Below are positions 16,085 through 24,752 of a stretch of 64,000 nt of DNA, piece by piece. The notes under the pieces are model-generated. The model searched no databases. It was not told the origin of the DNA and worked only from the letters and a program-made list of their open reading frames with translations. Positions within the stretch are counted from its first letter, which is position 1. Each line of letters starts with the position of its first letter. The stretch is from Thalassotalea sp. Sam97. Lineage in GTDB: Bacteria > Pseudomonadota > Gammaproteobacteria > Enterobacterales > Alteromonadaceae. The translations under genes and the position numbers were made by a program. The stretch is taken from positions 2,232,001-2,296,000 of the forward strand of contig NZ_CP166919.1 of the NCBI RefSeq assembly GCF_041379765.1. Reading direction: 5' to 3'.

Positions 16085-18019
16085 ATGAACAAACAATATA
16101 AAAATAACGTAACGCCGTTAGTCATCACTTTAGGTGTGGTATTAACATCAATAAACGGTCAAGCCATTGCAACACCTGCTAGCAAAGAGGTTGATGAACA
16201 CGTCATCATCACCGCCAACAGAAATGCGCAAGCGCAATTTTTAGCGCTTTCGAGCAGCGAGATCTTCACTGCTGATGACATTGGTGCATTACAAGCAGCC
16301 AATATCGCTGAACTGCTTGATACCGTTGCTGGTATCAACATTGCCAGCCAAGGTGGCGCGGGCCAAACACAATCGATTTTTACCCGGGGCAGTAATGCTA
16401 ACCATACCTTGGTATTAATTGATGGTATTCGCGTTAACTCCGCGACCTTGGGTTACACCAACATTTCAACGCTATCGCCGCAATTAATTGATCGTATCGA
16501 AGTGGTAAAAGGCCCTCGTGCCGCGCTTTGGGGCAGTGACGCCATCGGTGGTGTTATCCAAATATTTACCAAGCAATACGGTCAAGATGAAGGCTCACTG
16601 GCTTTCTCTGCTGGCAGTCATGGTTTTACTCAGGGCAGCGCGGCTATTGGTCTCGGTAATGAGCAACACCGTGTTAGCATTGCCGTTAACGCCGAGCAAA
16701 GTGATGGTTTTAACGTATACCAAAGCGACCCATTACCATACGATATTGACGAGCCAGATGAAGACGGTTACGACAAGTTATCGGCAAGCGTCAACGCCAA
16801 TAGCAAGCTCAATAACAACTGGACAATCAATGCCGTGGCACTGGTTGAATCGGGTTCAAATGAGTACGATGCCAGCTACCCAGATAGCCCGTGCTGGGAT
16901 GACCCGACCCAAACCTGCCCGGTGTTTTACGCCAATGAGCAAGCCCACGATAACGTCGCAGCCAAGCTAAGCGCCCAATACCAAACTGATCACTTTAGCT
17001 CAGAGCTAAGCTACGGCATCAGCCAAGATAAAGCTACGACCTTTGGTAATGGCATTGACAAAGCCATGGGCGACCAAATCAAGACGAAACGCGACCAGAT
17101 CAGCTTTATCAACCAGTTAGCAGTAACGAATAACATCGGCTTTACCTTAGGTTTTGATTACTACAACGAAAAGGTATCAACCAACACCGATAAAGACGTA
17201 TGGACAGACGGCTTTCAAAGCTGGGCGCAAGACGAACGTGATGTGAGTGCAGTATTTGCACAAACCAATAGCGTATTAGGAGCCTGGCTGTTTGAGGTGG
17301 CACTTCGTTATGACAATATTGAAAACATTGGTGATGAAACCACCTATAACCTAAGCCTTGGTTACCAACTGACGAAAAACACCTTGTTTTCGATTAGCCA
17401 AGCCACTGCGTTCAAAACGCCATCGTTCAACGATTTGTACTGGCCGGGAGCGGGAAACCCAAACCTAGCCCCTGAATATGTTGATAATACCGAATTATTG
17501 CTACGTCACCGTTTTGCTTACCAGCGTTTTGATGGCCAGGTGGAAGTGGTGTACTTTAAATCTGACATTAATAACCTAATTGCTTGGGCGCCAAATGCGT
17601 TTGGAGTATGGCAACCGGCAAATGTGATGCAAGCCGATATCGAAGGGTATGAGGTGTCATTAAACATTAACACCGGCGTACTATCACACACGTTGAATTA
17701 CGCTGATATTGACGCCGAAAACACCGCTAGCAAAACAGCCTTGTTACGCCGTCCGCAAGAAACGGCGAGCTATCAGCTCAGTTATGATTGGCACGCGCTA
17801 ACAACAACGTTGGTCGCTAACTATCATGGCACGTCACTCGATTCAGCTGGCGAACTTGACTCATACGTGGTCGTTGATATCGCTGCCAACTACGCTTTAT
17901 CTGAGCAGTTAACGCTAAACGCTAAAGTAAACAACCTACTAGATCAACAATACCAAAGCGTGCAGAATTACATTGCAGATGGCATTAACTACAAGGTTGG
18001 CGTGAGTTACCAGTTCTAA
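16085..18019 (+). CDS. btuB: TonB-dependent vitamin B12 receptor
   Basis: The 644-residue protein has a signal peptide (residues 1 to about 30), a TonB box-like EHVIITANR near 38-46, and a plug domain with VLIDGIRVNS, IEVVKGPRAALWGSDAIGG and IQIF. It then has a 22-strand-type barrel with ATAFKTPSFNDLYWPG and NPNLAPE, and the outer-membrane end signature VGVSYQF. It imports cobalamin across the outer membrane using TonB energy. The cobalamin riboswitch directly upstream makes the substrate assignment firm. Confidence 0.95.
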   Translation: MNKQYKNNVTPLVITLGVVLTSINGQAIATPASKEVDEHVIITANRNAQAQFLALSSSEIFTADDIGALQAANIAELLDTVAGINIASQGGAGQTQSIFTRGSNANHTLVLIDGIRVNSATLGYTNISTLSPQLIDRIEVVKGPRAALWGSDAIGGVIQIFTKQYGQDEGSLAFSAGSHGFTQGSAAIGLGNEQHRVSIAVNAEQSDGFNVYQSDPLPYDIDEPDEDGYDKLSASVNANSKLNNNWTINAVALVESGSNEYDASYPDSPCWDDPTQTCPVFYANEQAHDNVAAKLSAQYQTDHFSSELSYGISQDKATTFGNGIDKAMGDQIKTKRDQISFINQLAVTNNIGFTLGFDYYNEKVSTNTDKDVWTDGFQSWAQDERDVSAVFAQTNSVLGAWLFEVALRYDNIENIGDETTYNLSLGYQLTKNTLFSISQATAFKTPSFNDLYWPGAGNPNLAPEYVDNTELLLRHRFAYQRFDGQVEVVYFKSDINNLIAWAPNAFGVWQPANVMQADIEGYEVSLNINTGVLSHTLNYADIDAENTASKTALLRRPQETASYQLSYDWHALTTTLVANYHGTSLDSAGELDSYVVVDIAANYALSEQLTLNAKVNNLLDQQYQSVQNYIADGINYKVGVSYQF

Positions 18020-18069
18020 CACTGGTTTGAGGCTGTTTAATACTTACCTGATACAGGGGAATTTCTGAT

Positions 18070-18099
18070 AAAGCGGGCTCTTATTGAGCTTGCTTTTTT
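18070..18099 (+). terminator. btuB terminator
   Basis: AAAGCGGGCTC (18070-18080) pairs with GAGCTTGCTTT (18086-18096), including two G-U pairs, across a 5-nt loop and runs into T residues. It is 50 bases after the btuB stop. Confidence 0.75.
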
Positions 18100-18159
18100 A
18101 ACACGCTCGGTTACTCTACACTCATTCAAACCTTGCTAACCATAAAGCGATAATAACGC

Positions 18160-19185
18160 ATGATAGACTTTCGTAGTGATACCGTAACTCGGCCCACCGA
18201 TGCCATGAAACAAGCCATGATCAACGCGCCGCTTGGCGATGATGTTTATGGTGATGATCCAAGCGTCAATGCCCTAGAGCAGCGCCTCGCAGATATGACC
18301 GGTTTTGAGGCGGCCATGATTGTTAATTCTGGCACCCAGTCAAACCTTTGTGCGTTATTAGCCCATTGCGCACGTGGTGACGAATACATCACCGGCCAAG
18401 GCTACCATACCTATCTCTACGAAGCAGGCGGCGCTGCTGTTCTCGGCTCGATAGTGCCACAGCCAATAGCTGTTCAGGCATCGGGTGAGCTGGCATTAGA
18501 AGACATTGCGGCAGTACTCAAAGAAAACGATCAGCACTTTGCCATGCGTCGCTTACTAAGCCTTGAAAATACCCATTGCGGTAAAGTGATACCGCTTGAC
18601 TATTTTCAACACGCACGCACCTTTGCCGATGAGCACGGTTTCGCAATTCATTTAGATGGTGCTCGTATTTTTAACGCGGTTGTCGAACTTGGCATCGAAT
18701 TAAAAGATATATGCCAATACGTCGATTCGATTTCCATTTGTTTCTCAAAAGGCTTAGGCACGCCGATGGGCTCGGTATTGTGTGGCTCTAAAGCGCTAAT
18801 ACAACGCGCCAGACGACTGCGAAAAATGGTCGGTGGCGGTACCCGTCAAGCGGGCATGATTGCTAGCGCGATGGATTACGCCCTTGACCATCATATTAGC
18901 CGTCTAAAAGACGACCACACACATGCCAAATTGTTTGCCTCACTTATAAAAGACGTTGAGGGTTTTGCAGTAACGGCCGTAAATACCAATATGGTTTATG
19001 TCGATATCGATCCTGCGCTTAACAGCGAACTGTTAAAGCAACTGTTAAAAGCCGAAGGTATTTTGGTATCTGGGGGACGCTCTTGGCGTATTGTGACTCA
19101 TCTTGATATTAGCGAAGCCGATATTATCTACACCGTTGAAACCATCAAAGACTGCCTTAGTTTGATGCAACAAGCCAAAGTATAA
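18160..19185 (+). CDS. ltaE: Low-specificity L-threonine aldolase
   Basis: The 341-residue PLP enzyme cleaves L-threonine or L-allo-threonine to glycine and acetaldehyde. It shows MIDFRSDTVTRPT at the start, DDVYGDDPSVN, HLDGARIFNA with the cofactor-binding Asp, and the PLP Lys in SICFSKGLGTPMGSV. The length is normal (E. coli LtaE has 333). It has its own terminator and no operon partner. Confidence 0.95.
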   Translation: MIDFRSDTVTRPTDAMKQAMINAPLGDDVYGDDPSVNALEQRLADMTGFEAAMIVNSGTQSNLCALLAHCARGDEYITGQGYHTYLYEAGGAAVLGSIVPQPIAVQASGELALEDIAAVLKENDQHFAMRRLLSLENTHCGKVIPLDYFQHARTFADEHGFAIHLDGARIFNAVVELGIELKDICQYVDSISICFSKGLGTPMGSVLCGSKALIQRARRLRKMVGGGTRQAGMIASAMDYALDHHISRLKDDHTHAKLFASLIKDVEGFAVTAVNTNMVYVDIDPALNSELLKQLLKAEGILVSGGRSWRIVTHLDISEADIIYTVETIKDCLSLMQQAKV

Positions 19186-19235
19186 AAACTTTTTTGCTGT
19201 GTGAATTCAACGGTTGAATGCAACGCTGATAACAC

Positions 19236-19276
19236 AAAAAACGCCCCTGTGTATCAATCACTCAGGGGCGTTTTTA
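19236..19276. terminator. Bidirectional terminator between ltaE and astB
   Basis: AAAAACGCCCCTG (19236-19248) pairs with CAGGGGCGTTTTT (19263-19275). The flanking A and T runs make it work for both convergent genes. Confidence 0.88.
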
Positions 19277-19320
19277 TTATCAATTATTGTTATGATCGGG
19301 TCTGTTGACCTATAACCCTA

Positions 19321-20658
19321 CTACTGCTGGAATCGGTATACCGAACCAATGTTAAGGATTTGGGTTAACTCATCCAGTGCGCTGCGCGACTCTACCAATA
19401 ATTGCGGATCACGCAAGTCATCGAAGGTTAAGGTGTCGCGATAGTGCTTGTTCACCCAACCAGTTAATGTATCAAACAAACCATCAGACATAATGCAATT
19501 TGGATTAACCGCGTTAAGTTCAGCTTCAGTTAACGCAACACGTAAGCGCAAGCACGCTGGGCCACCGCCATTTTTCATGCTTTCATTCACATCAAAATAC
19601 TTCACTTGTTTAATCGGTGTATTTTGAGTCACTAAGTCATCTAAATAAGTTTTTACGCTCGCATTTTCATAACAATGCATCGGCGCAATAATGGCCATTT
19701 CACCTGATGGTAACGTAATGATTTGCGTATTAAATAAGTAGGTATTAACACAATCGTTAACGCTCACTTGTTCATCACTGACTTTGATAAAGTGTAAATC
19801 ACCCTCGCCAAACTTAGTGCGCACCTCATTTAAAAACGCATCAGTATTTAAAAACGCTTGCTCATGGTAGAACAACACATTTTGGTTACCTACCGAGATC
19901 ACGTCATTGTGGAATACACCTTGGTCAATCACATCGGGATTTTGCTGTACATATACCACTTTATCGTCGTTTAAGCCGTGCAACCTTGCAACAGCGCGAC
20001 TGGCTTCAAGGGTTTGCCGTGCAGGGTACTTTTTCGGCGCCGGTTTGCTGCCATTAAATGCGTACTTACCAAAGGTAAATATTTCAACGCCTTGCTCGCC
20101 GTAGGCATCGCACAATCGGGTATGGTTAGCAGCGCCTTCATCACCAAAGTGATCATTATCATTTAAATGCAGGTGGTGGTGAAAGTGATTCGCATCTGTA
20201 AACACACTTTTCAAAATATTGCCGGTTGTTTCTGGCTCAAGAGAACGGTGGAATTTATTGGTTAGATTCGCCGGTGTGAAATGCACCTTACCATCGTCAG
20301 TATCCGCTGATGGTGACACCGTACCGGCATTAGCGGTCCACATACTTGACGCACTGCAACACGCCGATAGCACACTTGGTGCTTCTTTGTGGGCTTGTTC
20401 GAGTACGCTTGCATCGGTTCCCGAAAAGCCTAATCGACGTAATGAAAAAATATCAGGACGCTCTTGTGGTGCAAACACCCCTTGCACCATCCCCATGTCG
20501 TGCAATGCCTTCATTTTTTTGAGACCTTGCAAAGCGGCATTTTTAGGGCTGGAGATATCGTTGGCATTTAACTTTGAGGCAACATTACCTTCAGACAACC
20601 CCGCATAGTTGTGCGTTGGTCCCACTAACCCATCAAAGTTTGCTTCAAAACTTTTCAT
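19321..20658 (-). CDS. astB: N-succinylarginine dihydrolase
   Basis: The 445-residue protein is AstB, the second enzyme of the arginine succinyltransferase pathway, turning succinylarginine into succinylornithine, CO2 and ammonia. The start EANFDGLVGPTHNYAG is diagnostic. The guanidine-modifying fold is seen with HHHLHLNDNDHFGDEGAANH (split region, about 165-185) and the catalytic Cys in KNGGGPACLRLRV. No other ast gene is adjacent; astE lies 27 kb away, so the pathway is not one operon here. Confidence 0.96.
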   Translation of the reverse strand: MKSFEANFDGLVGPTHNYAGLSEGNVASKLNANDISSPKNAALQGLKKMKALHDMGMVQGVFAPQERPDIFSLRRLGFSGTDASVLEQAHKEAPSVLSACCSASSMWTANAGTVSPSADTDDGKVHFTPANLTNKFHRSLEPETTGNILKSVFTDANHFHHHLHLNDNDHFGDEGAANHTRLCDAYGEQGVEIFTFGKYAFNGSKPAPKKYPARQTLEASRAVARLHGLNDDKVVYVQQNPDVIDQGVFHNDVISVGNQNVLFYHEQAFLNTDAFLNEVRTKFGEGDLHFIKVSDEQVSVNDCVNTYLFNTQIITLPSGEMAIIAPMHCYENASVKTYLDDLVTQNTPIKQVKYFDVNESMKNGGGPACLRLRVALTEAELNAVNPNCIMSDGLFDTLTGWVNKHYRDTLTFDDLRDPQLLVESRSALDELTQILNIGSVYRFQQ

Positions 20659-20771
20659 AAATCCCCTTGAACTTTTTGATTGTAATGGCGCTATTTTAGC
20701 GATTTTTAAGCGTGAGTAAATGGCTAAACAAGCAACAAGACGACATCCGTTAATTAATTGTTAACTTTTCA

Positions 20772-20800
20772 TTGACAAACGAGAGTCAGTGCTTTAGATA
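20772..20800 (+). promoter_or_regulatory. Probable sigma-70 promoter of the ilv leader
   Basis: A perfect -35 TTGACA (20772-20777) is separated by 17 bases from TAGATA (20795-20800). The expected start near 20807 would place the leader-peptide ATG about 26 bases downstream. The -10 element is weak, so the assignment rests on spacing and context. Confidence 0.6.
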
Positions 20801-20832
20801 TAAATGAACTAATAGCAAATATTCATTAGGCG

Positions 20833-20913
20833 ATGGGCAAACAAATTCTATTCATTATTCTCGTGGTTGTCTTGGTAGTGTTACCAAGGCACAAGGGTTT
20901 ATTGAATCGCTAA
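20833..20913 (+). CDS. ilvL: ilv leader peptide (attenuator)
   Basis: A 26-codon frame, too short for most gene callers, reads MGKQILFIILVVV followed by LVVLPRHKGLLNR. Fourteen of 26 residues are Ile (3), Leu (6) or Val (5), clustered as in the known IlvL leader of E. coli ilvGMEDA. A TAGG-like ribosome-binding site precedes ATG. A terminator hairpin lies 23 bases after the stop and the acetolactate synthase gene follows. Ribosome stalling at these codons would prevent terminator formation when branched-chain aminoacyl-tRNA is scarce. Confidence 0.88.
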   Translation: MGKQILFIILVVVLVVLPRHKGLLNR

Positions 20914-20935
20914 CATATCGCATAAACATTCACAT

Positions 20936-20971
20936 AAACCCTCCGAGTAAGCTCCGAGGGTTTTATTTTTT
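20936..20971 (+). terminator. ilv attenuator terminator
   Basis: AAACCCTC (20936-20943) pairs with GAGGGTTT, with GAG/CTC continuing the stem beyond one C-C mismatch, followed by TTTTATTTTTTTT. It stands between ilvL and ilvI and is the regulated terminator of the attenuator. Confidence 0.85.
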
Positions 20972-21000
20972 TTAGGGCAAAAAAATTTTAAGGCGGCACT

Positions 21001-22728
21001 ATGAGCAACGAATCGCTATACTCTGGCGCACAATTATTAACCAAATCATTGGCCGAACTGAATGTTGAATTTATTTTCGGCTACCCGGGTGGGTCGGTTC
21101 TCGACATTTACGATGCCATTTTTCAGCAAGACAAAGTTAGCCATATCCTGGTTCGCCACGAACAAGCCGCTACCCATATGGCAGATGGTTACACCCGCGC
21201 AACCGGTAAAACCGGTGTTGTATTGGCAACCTCAGGTCCTGGCAATACCAACTGTATCACCGGTATAGCCAATGCTTATATGGACTCCATTCCTATGGTG
21301 ATTCTTGCCGGCCAAGTACCGTCTAATCTGATTGGTGGCGATGCCTTTCAAGAAACGGATATCGTCGGTTGTTCACGCCCTATCGTCAAACACAGTTTTG
21401 CCTGTCGTGATGTAAACAGTTTGCCCAATGTGCTTGCTAAAGCATTCTATTTAGCCGAAACCGGTCGCCCAGGTCCGGTGGTGATTGAGTTGCCTAAAGA
21501 TATTCTCAATCCCGATATTACCGTACCGTTTCACATGGACCGCGAGGTCAATATTCGCTCATATCATCCCACGGAAAAAGGTCATAGCAAACAAATCAAA
21601 AAGGCGGTGCGAACCATTGTCGATTCAAAACGCTTAGTTATTTACAGTGGCGGCGGTATTATCCTGTCCGATTGTGCCGATAAACTTACCGAACTAGTCG
21701 AGCGGTTAAACGCACCATGCACTAACACCTTGATGGGGTTAGGTGGCATCAGCGGCCTCCACCCGAACTTTATCGGTATGCTTGGCATGCACGGCTCGGT
21801 AGAAGCTAACAAAGCCATGGCTGGCGCCGATGTGATTTTAGCCATTGGCGCACGCTTTGATGATAGGGTTACCAACAAAGTCGAAAAGTTCTGCCCGAAC
21901 GCCACCATCATTCACGTCGATATTGATCCAACATCGATATCCAAAACAGTCAACTCGCACATCCCCATTGTGGGTTATGCCGATGTGGTGATTGCGCAAC
22001 TGTTAAAACAATTAGATGCGGTAGGCCATGTCCCGAATGCTGAAGACTACAGTGATTGGTGGCAGCAAATTAACCAATGGCGAGAGCTAAACAGTTTTAG
22101 TTATGAAAAGCATCCGGAAAAAATAAAGCCACAGCAAGTTATTGAAAGTATCTACAAACACACAAATGGTGATGCCTATGTCACCTCGGATGTGGGTCAA
22201 CATCAAATGTTTGCGGCCCAATACTACCCGTTTAAAGAGCCCCGTAAGTGGATAAACTCCGGTGGCCTTGGCACCATGGGCTTTGGTTTTCCGGCGGCCA
22301 TGGGCGTAAAAGTAGCCTTTCCTGAAGCGGATGTGGTGTGTGTGACCGGTGATGGTTCAATTCAAATGAACATACAAGAGTTGGCAACGTGCCTACAATA
22401 CCAATTGCCGGTGGTGATTGTGTCTTTGAATAACCGTAGCCTTGGCATGGTGAGACAATGGCAAGATATGATCTATGGTGGTCGTCACTCGCACTCTTAC
22501 ATGGAATCGTTACCTGATTTTGTCAAATTAGCAGAAGCTTATGGTCATGTAGGCATTCAAGTCAACCATCCGGATGAATTGGACGAAGCCATCGCCTCAG
22601 CGATGGCAATTAAAAATCGATTGGTATTTGTAGATGTCCTTGTCGATGAAACTGAGCATGTCTACCCTATGCAAGTGCGATTCGGTGCGGTAGATGATAT
22701 GTGGTTACGAAAGGGAGAAAAAGTATAA
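21001..22728 (+). CDS. ilvI: Acetolactate synthase, large subunit
   Basis: The 575-residue TPP enzyme condenses pyruvate with pyruvate or 2-oxobutyrate, the first common step of Val/Leu/Ile synthesis. Visible are FGYPGGSVLDIYD, the catalytic Glu in LVRHEQAATHMADG, SGPGNTNCITGIANAYMDS (split), RFDDRVTNK for FAD, and the TPP motif GDGSIQMNIQE ending near SLNNRSLGM. Length and sequence are of the IlvI type. AAGG lies about 7 bases before ATG. It shares TAATG with ilvH and is controlled by the upstream attenuator. Confidence 0.96.
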   Translation: MSNESLYSGAQLLTKSLAELNVEFIFGYPGGSVLDIYDAIFQQDKVSHILVRHEQAATHMADGYTRATGKTGVVLATSGPGNTNCITGIANAYMDSIPMVILAGQVPSNLIGGDAFQETDIVGCSRPIVKHSFACRDVNSLPNVLAKAFYLAETGRPGPVVIELPKDILNPDITVPFHMDREVNIRSYHPTEKGHSKQIKKAVRTIVDSKRLVIYSGGGIILSDCADKLTELVERLNAPCTNTLMGLGGISGLHPNFIGMLGMHGSVEANKAMAGADVILAIGARFDDRVTNKVEKFCPNATIIHVDIDPTSISKTVNSHIPIVGYADVVIAQLLKQLDAVGHVPNAEDYSDWWQQINQWRELNSFSYEKHPEKIKPQQVIESIYKHTNGDAYVTSDVGQHQMFAAQYYPFKEPRKWINSGGLGTMGFGFPAAMGVKVAFPEADVVCVTGDGSIQMNIQELATCLQYQLPVVIVSLNNRSLGMVRQWQDMIYGGRHSHSYMESLPDFVKLAEAYGHVGIQVNHPDELDEAIASAMAIKNRLVFVDVLVDETEHVYPMQVRFGAVDDMWLRKGEKV

Positions 22729-23234
22729 TGCGTCGTATATTATCCGTATTGTTAGAGAACGAGCCTGGAGCACTGTCGCGCATTGTCGGCCTGTTTTCTC
22801 AGCGCGCGTTTAACATTGACAGTTTAAACGTCTCACCAACAGACGATCCAACCTTGTCACGCATCACGTTAACCACCTTTGGTGACGATCAAGTGCTGGA
22901 GCAAATCACCAAGCAGGTCAATAAATTGGTGGATGTCTTGCGAGTTTCCGACTTGACCGAACGGCAACACATTGAACGAGAAATTGCGTTAGTGAAAGTG
23001 CTAGCGATGAATGTCAAAACGCGCAACGAAGTTAAACGCTTAACTGACATTTTTCGTGCTGACATCATCGATGTAGGCAAACAAATTTACACCGTGCAAA
23101 TCACTGGCGATGATAATAAAATTAGCTCGTTTATCGATATTATGGCCAACGAAACCGATATCATCGAAGTGGTGCGCTCGGGCGCGGTAGGTATCGCTCG
23201 CGGAGAAAAAGCATTAAGAGCATCATTTCGATAA
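22728..23234 (+). CDS. ilvH: Acetolactate synthase, small regulatory subunit
   Basis: Starting at the ATG of the TAATG overlap gives 168 residues, beginning MRRILSVLLENEPGALSRI, the ACT domain that binds valine for feedback inhibition (residues about 4-76). A second ACT-like domain follows (FRADIIDVGKQIYTVQITGD, split). The protein activates IlvI and confers valine sensitivity. The frame runs upstream to 22701 but that start would lie inside ilvI. Confidence 0.95.
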   Translation: MRRILSVLLENEPGALSRIVGLFSQRAFNIDSLNVSPTDDPTLSRITLTTFGDDQVLEQITKQVNKLVDVLRVSDLTERQHIEREIALVKVLAMNVKTRNEVKRLTDIFRADIIDVGKQIYTVQITGDDNKISSFIDIMANETDIIEVVRSGAVGIARGEKALRASFR

Positions 23235-23256
23235 ACACCCAAAAGACACACCATAG

Positions 23257-23278
23257 CGGAGCCAAGGCTCCGTTTTTA
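23257..23278 (+). terminator. ilvIH terminator
   Basis: CGGAGCC (23257-23263) pairs with GGCTCCG (23266-23272) and is followed by TTTTTA. It lies 22 bases after ilvH. Confidence 0.78.
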
Positions 23279-23284
23279 TCGACT

Positions 23285-23704
23285 ATGACCATGATCATCT
23301 GCGCCGAAAAATCCGATAAAAAAGACATCAAGCGATTTTATAAACAGCAAAAGTATAACGCCAGATTTCTCGGCGACGATGCCTGCTATTTCATCAAAGA
23401 CAACGAACAAATCATTGCCTGTGTCATTATATCTTATCAACACCGCTCACCATTTTTGCACGGTTTGTGTGTCGATGGCACTCATCGACATCAAGGCATA
23501 GCGAGGCAATTACTAACGCACTGTCAGCATTTGCATCAACACATCTATTGTTTTGCACAAGACTCGTTAGCAGGGCTTTATCTGAATAGTCACTTTAGCC
23601 AAGTCTCGCAAGATACCTTGCCTAACTCATTACAAACGCGGTTTACGAGTTATCTGCGTAAACAAACTAATCTTGTTGCTTTTTATCACCAATCCAACTC
23701 TTAA
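23285..23704 (+). CDS. GNAT-family acetyltransferase
   Basis: The 139-residue protein has the GNAT acetyl-CoA motif: LHGLCVDGTHRHQGIARQLLTHC (split), with R/Q-x-x-G-I-A. It may also start at the ATG two codons downstream (23291). It begins right after the ilvIH terminator and its 3' end overlaps the convergent HlyD-like gene by 38 bases. The substrate is unknown. Confidence 0.8.
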   Translation: MTMIICAEKSDKKDIKRFYKQQKYNARFLGDDACYFIKDNEQIIACVIISYQHRSPFLHGLCVDGTHRHQGIARQLLTHCQHLHQHIYCFAQDSLAGLYLNSHFSQVSQDTLPNSLQTRFTSYLRKQTNLVAFYHQSNS

Positions 23705-24752
23705 CATGTTTTTCTTCATCGTAATGAAAGCGTACTTTCACCGGAAGTCCTTCCACCATATGCTTAGGGACGGGTGAGATATCTAAGGTAATTTTAATCA
23801 TCGCTTTGCTCACATCAAACGGTCCTGTCAGTGATGGTGGTAACTGCTGTGTCATCTGTACCGGGCGATTAATTTTACCCTCGTATTTATCACCATTAGG
23901 AAACTTTATCGTTGCTGTTTGACCTATTTTCGCGTAATCCATACGTTTAGGCTGCAAATAAACAATCACTACGGGCTCAGTTAAATTACTAAGCGTTAAA
24001 ATAGGCTCCCCCTCGCCTAAAAACTCTCCTTCTTCAACGAGCACCTCATTAATTAGCCCTCCCTTGGGGGCAACGAGGTTCAACATTTCACTTCTAGCTT
24101 GTGCCTCTGCTAGAGCTAATTCGATATCTAATACCGTTTTGGCTAATGGTCCATTACGATGTTGACTCACCGCAGACTCAAAGCTGATTAAAGCTTGTTG
24201 ATAGCGATTTTTTGATTGAACATCCGTTTGTTCAATCAGCAAGCGGTCACTCAACGGTAATACGCCTCGTTGCTGATAATCTTTATATTTAGCACTGAGC
24301 CTTTTACTATCTCGATCGCTAGCTTTAAGACTGGCTATCTGTTGGTTATAAAGTAACTCTAGATTTTGCAAACCTTTCTGATGCAACTCTTTAAAGGTAT
24401 TGTGTTTGGTTTGTAACAATGCATATTGGCGTTCTACCACTGGTGATGACAGTTCAACCAGTATATCCTTTGCTGTAACCGAGTCACCATCTCTAACCTT
24501 AATCTTTTTTACGAATACTGGTTGTGGTGCATGCAAGACAACCGGCTGAGTAGTTAAAATACCATCGGCTTGCACGAGGAGTTCATCATCTAAAAGATGC
24601 CAACCAAAAATAACCAACGGGGATAATATAAGTAGTACCAACAAATACCAGCGAAAGCGAAACGCGACCCGCTTAGCAGGTGCGTACATCACATCGAAGC
24701 CATCATTGCGAATCGGGTTTTTTTGCTTTTCAGTTTGAAATTGAATCTTCAT
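23667..24752 (-). CDS. HlyD-family membrane-fusion protein of a glycosyltransferase operon
   Basis: The 361-residue protein has a cytoplasmic N-terminus, one membrane helix (residues about 36-53) and a periplasmic part. The latter has a lipoyl/biotin-like half motif (QPVFVKKIKVRDGDSV), a helical hairpin rich in Gln/Leu (about 105-220), the second half (APKGGLINEVLVEEGEFLGEGEPIL, split) and a beta-barrel domain with KIGQTATIKFPNGDKYEG. Its start overlaps the glycosyltransferase stop by 1 base. The pairing recalls Alg8/Alg44, where the HlyD-like protein links a synthase to the periplasm; here no PilZ domain is present. It would guide polymer through the periplasm. Confidence 0.85.
   Translation of the reverse strand: MKIQFQTEKQKNPIRNDGFDVMYAPAKRVAFRFRWYLLVLLILSPLVIFGWHLLDDELLVQADGILTTQPVVLHAPQPVFVKKIKVRDGDSVTAKDILVELSSPVVERQYALLQTKHNTFKELHQKGLQNLELLYNQQIASLKASDRDSKRLSAKYKDYQQRGVLPLSDRLLIEQTDVQSKNRYQQALISFESAVSQHRNGPLAKTVLDIELALAEAQARSEMLNLVAPKGGLINEVLVEEGEFLGEGEPILTLSNLTEPVVIVYLQPKRMDYAKIGQTATIKFPNGDKYEGKINRPVQMTQQLPPSLTGPFDVSKAMIKITLDISPVPKHMVEGLPVKVRFHYDEEKHVKSWIGDKKQQD

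Noticed and set aside
20836..20913. Reading the hydrophobic leader as a small membrane protein
   Set aside because: The cluster of Ile, Leu and Val codons, the following terminator and the downstream acetolactate synthase fit an attenuator better.
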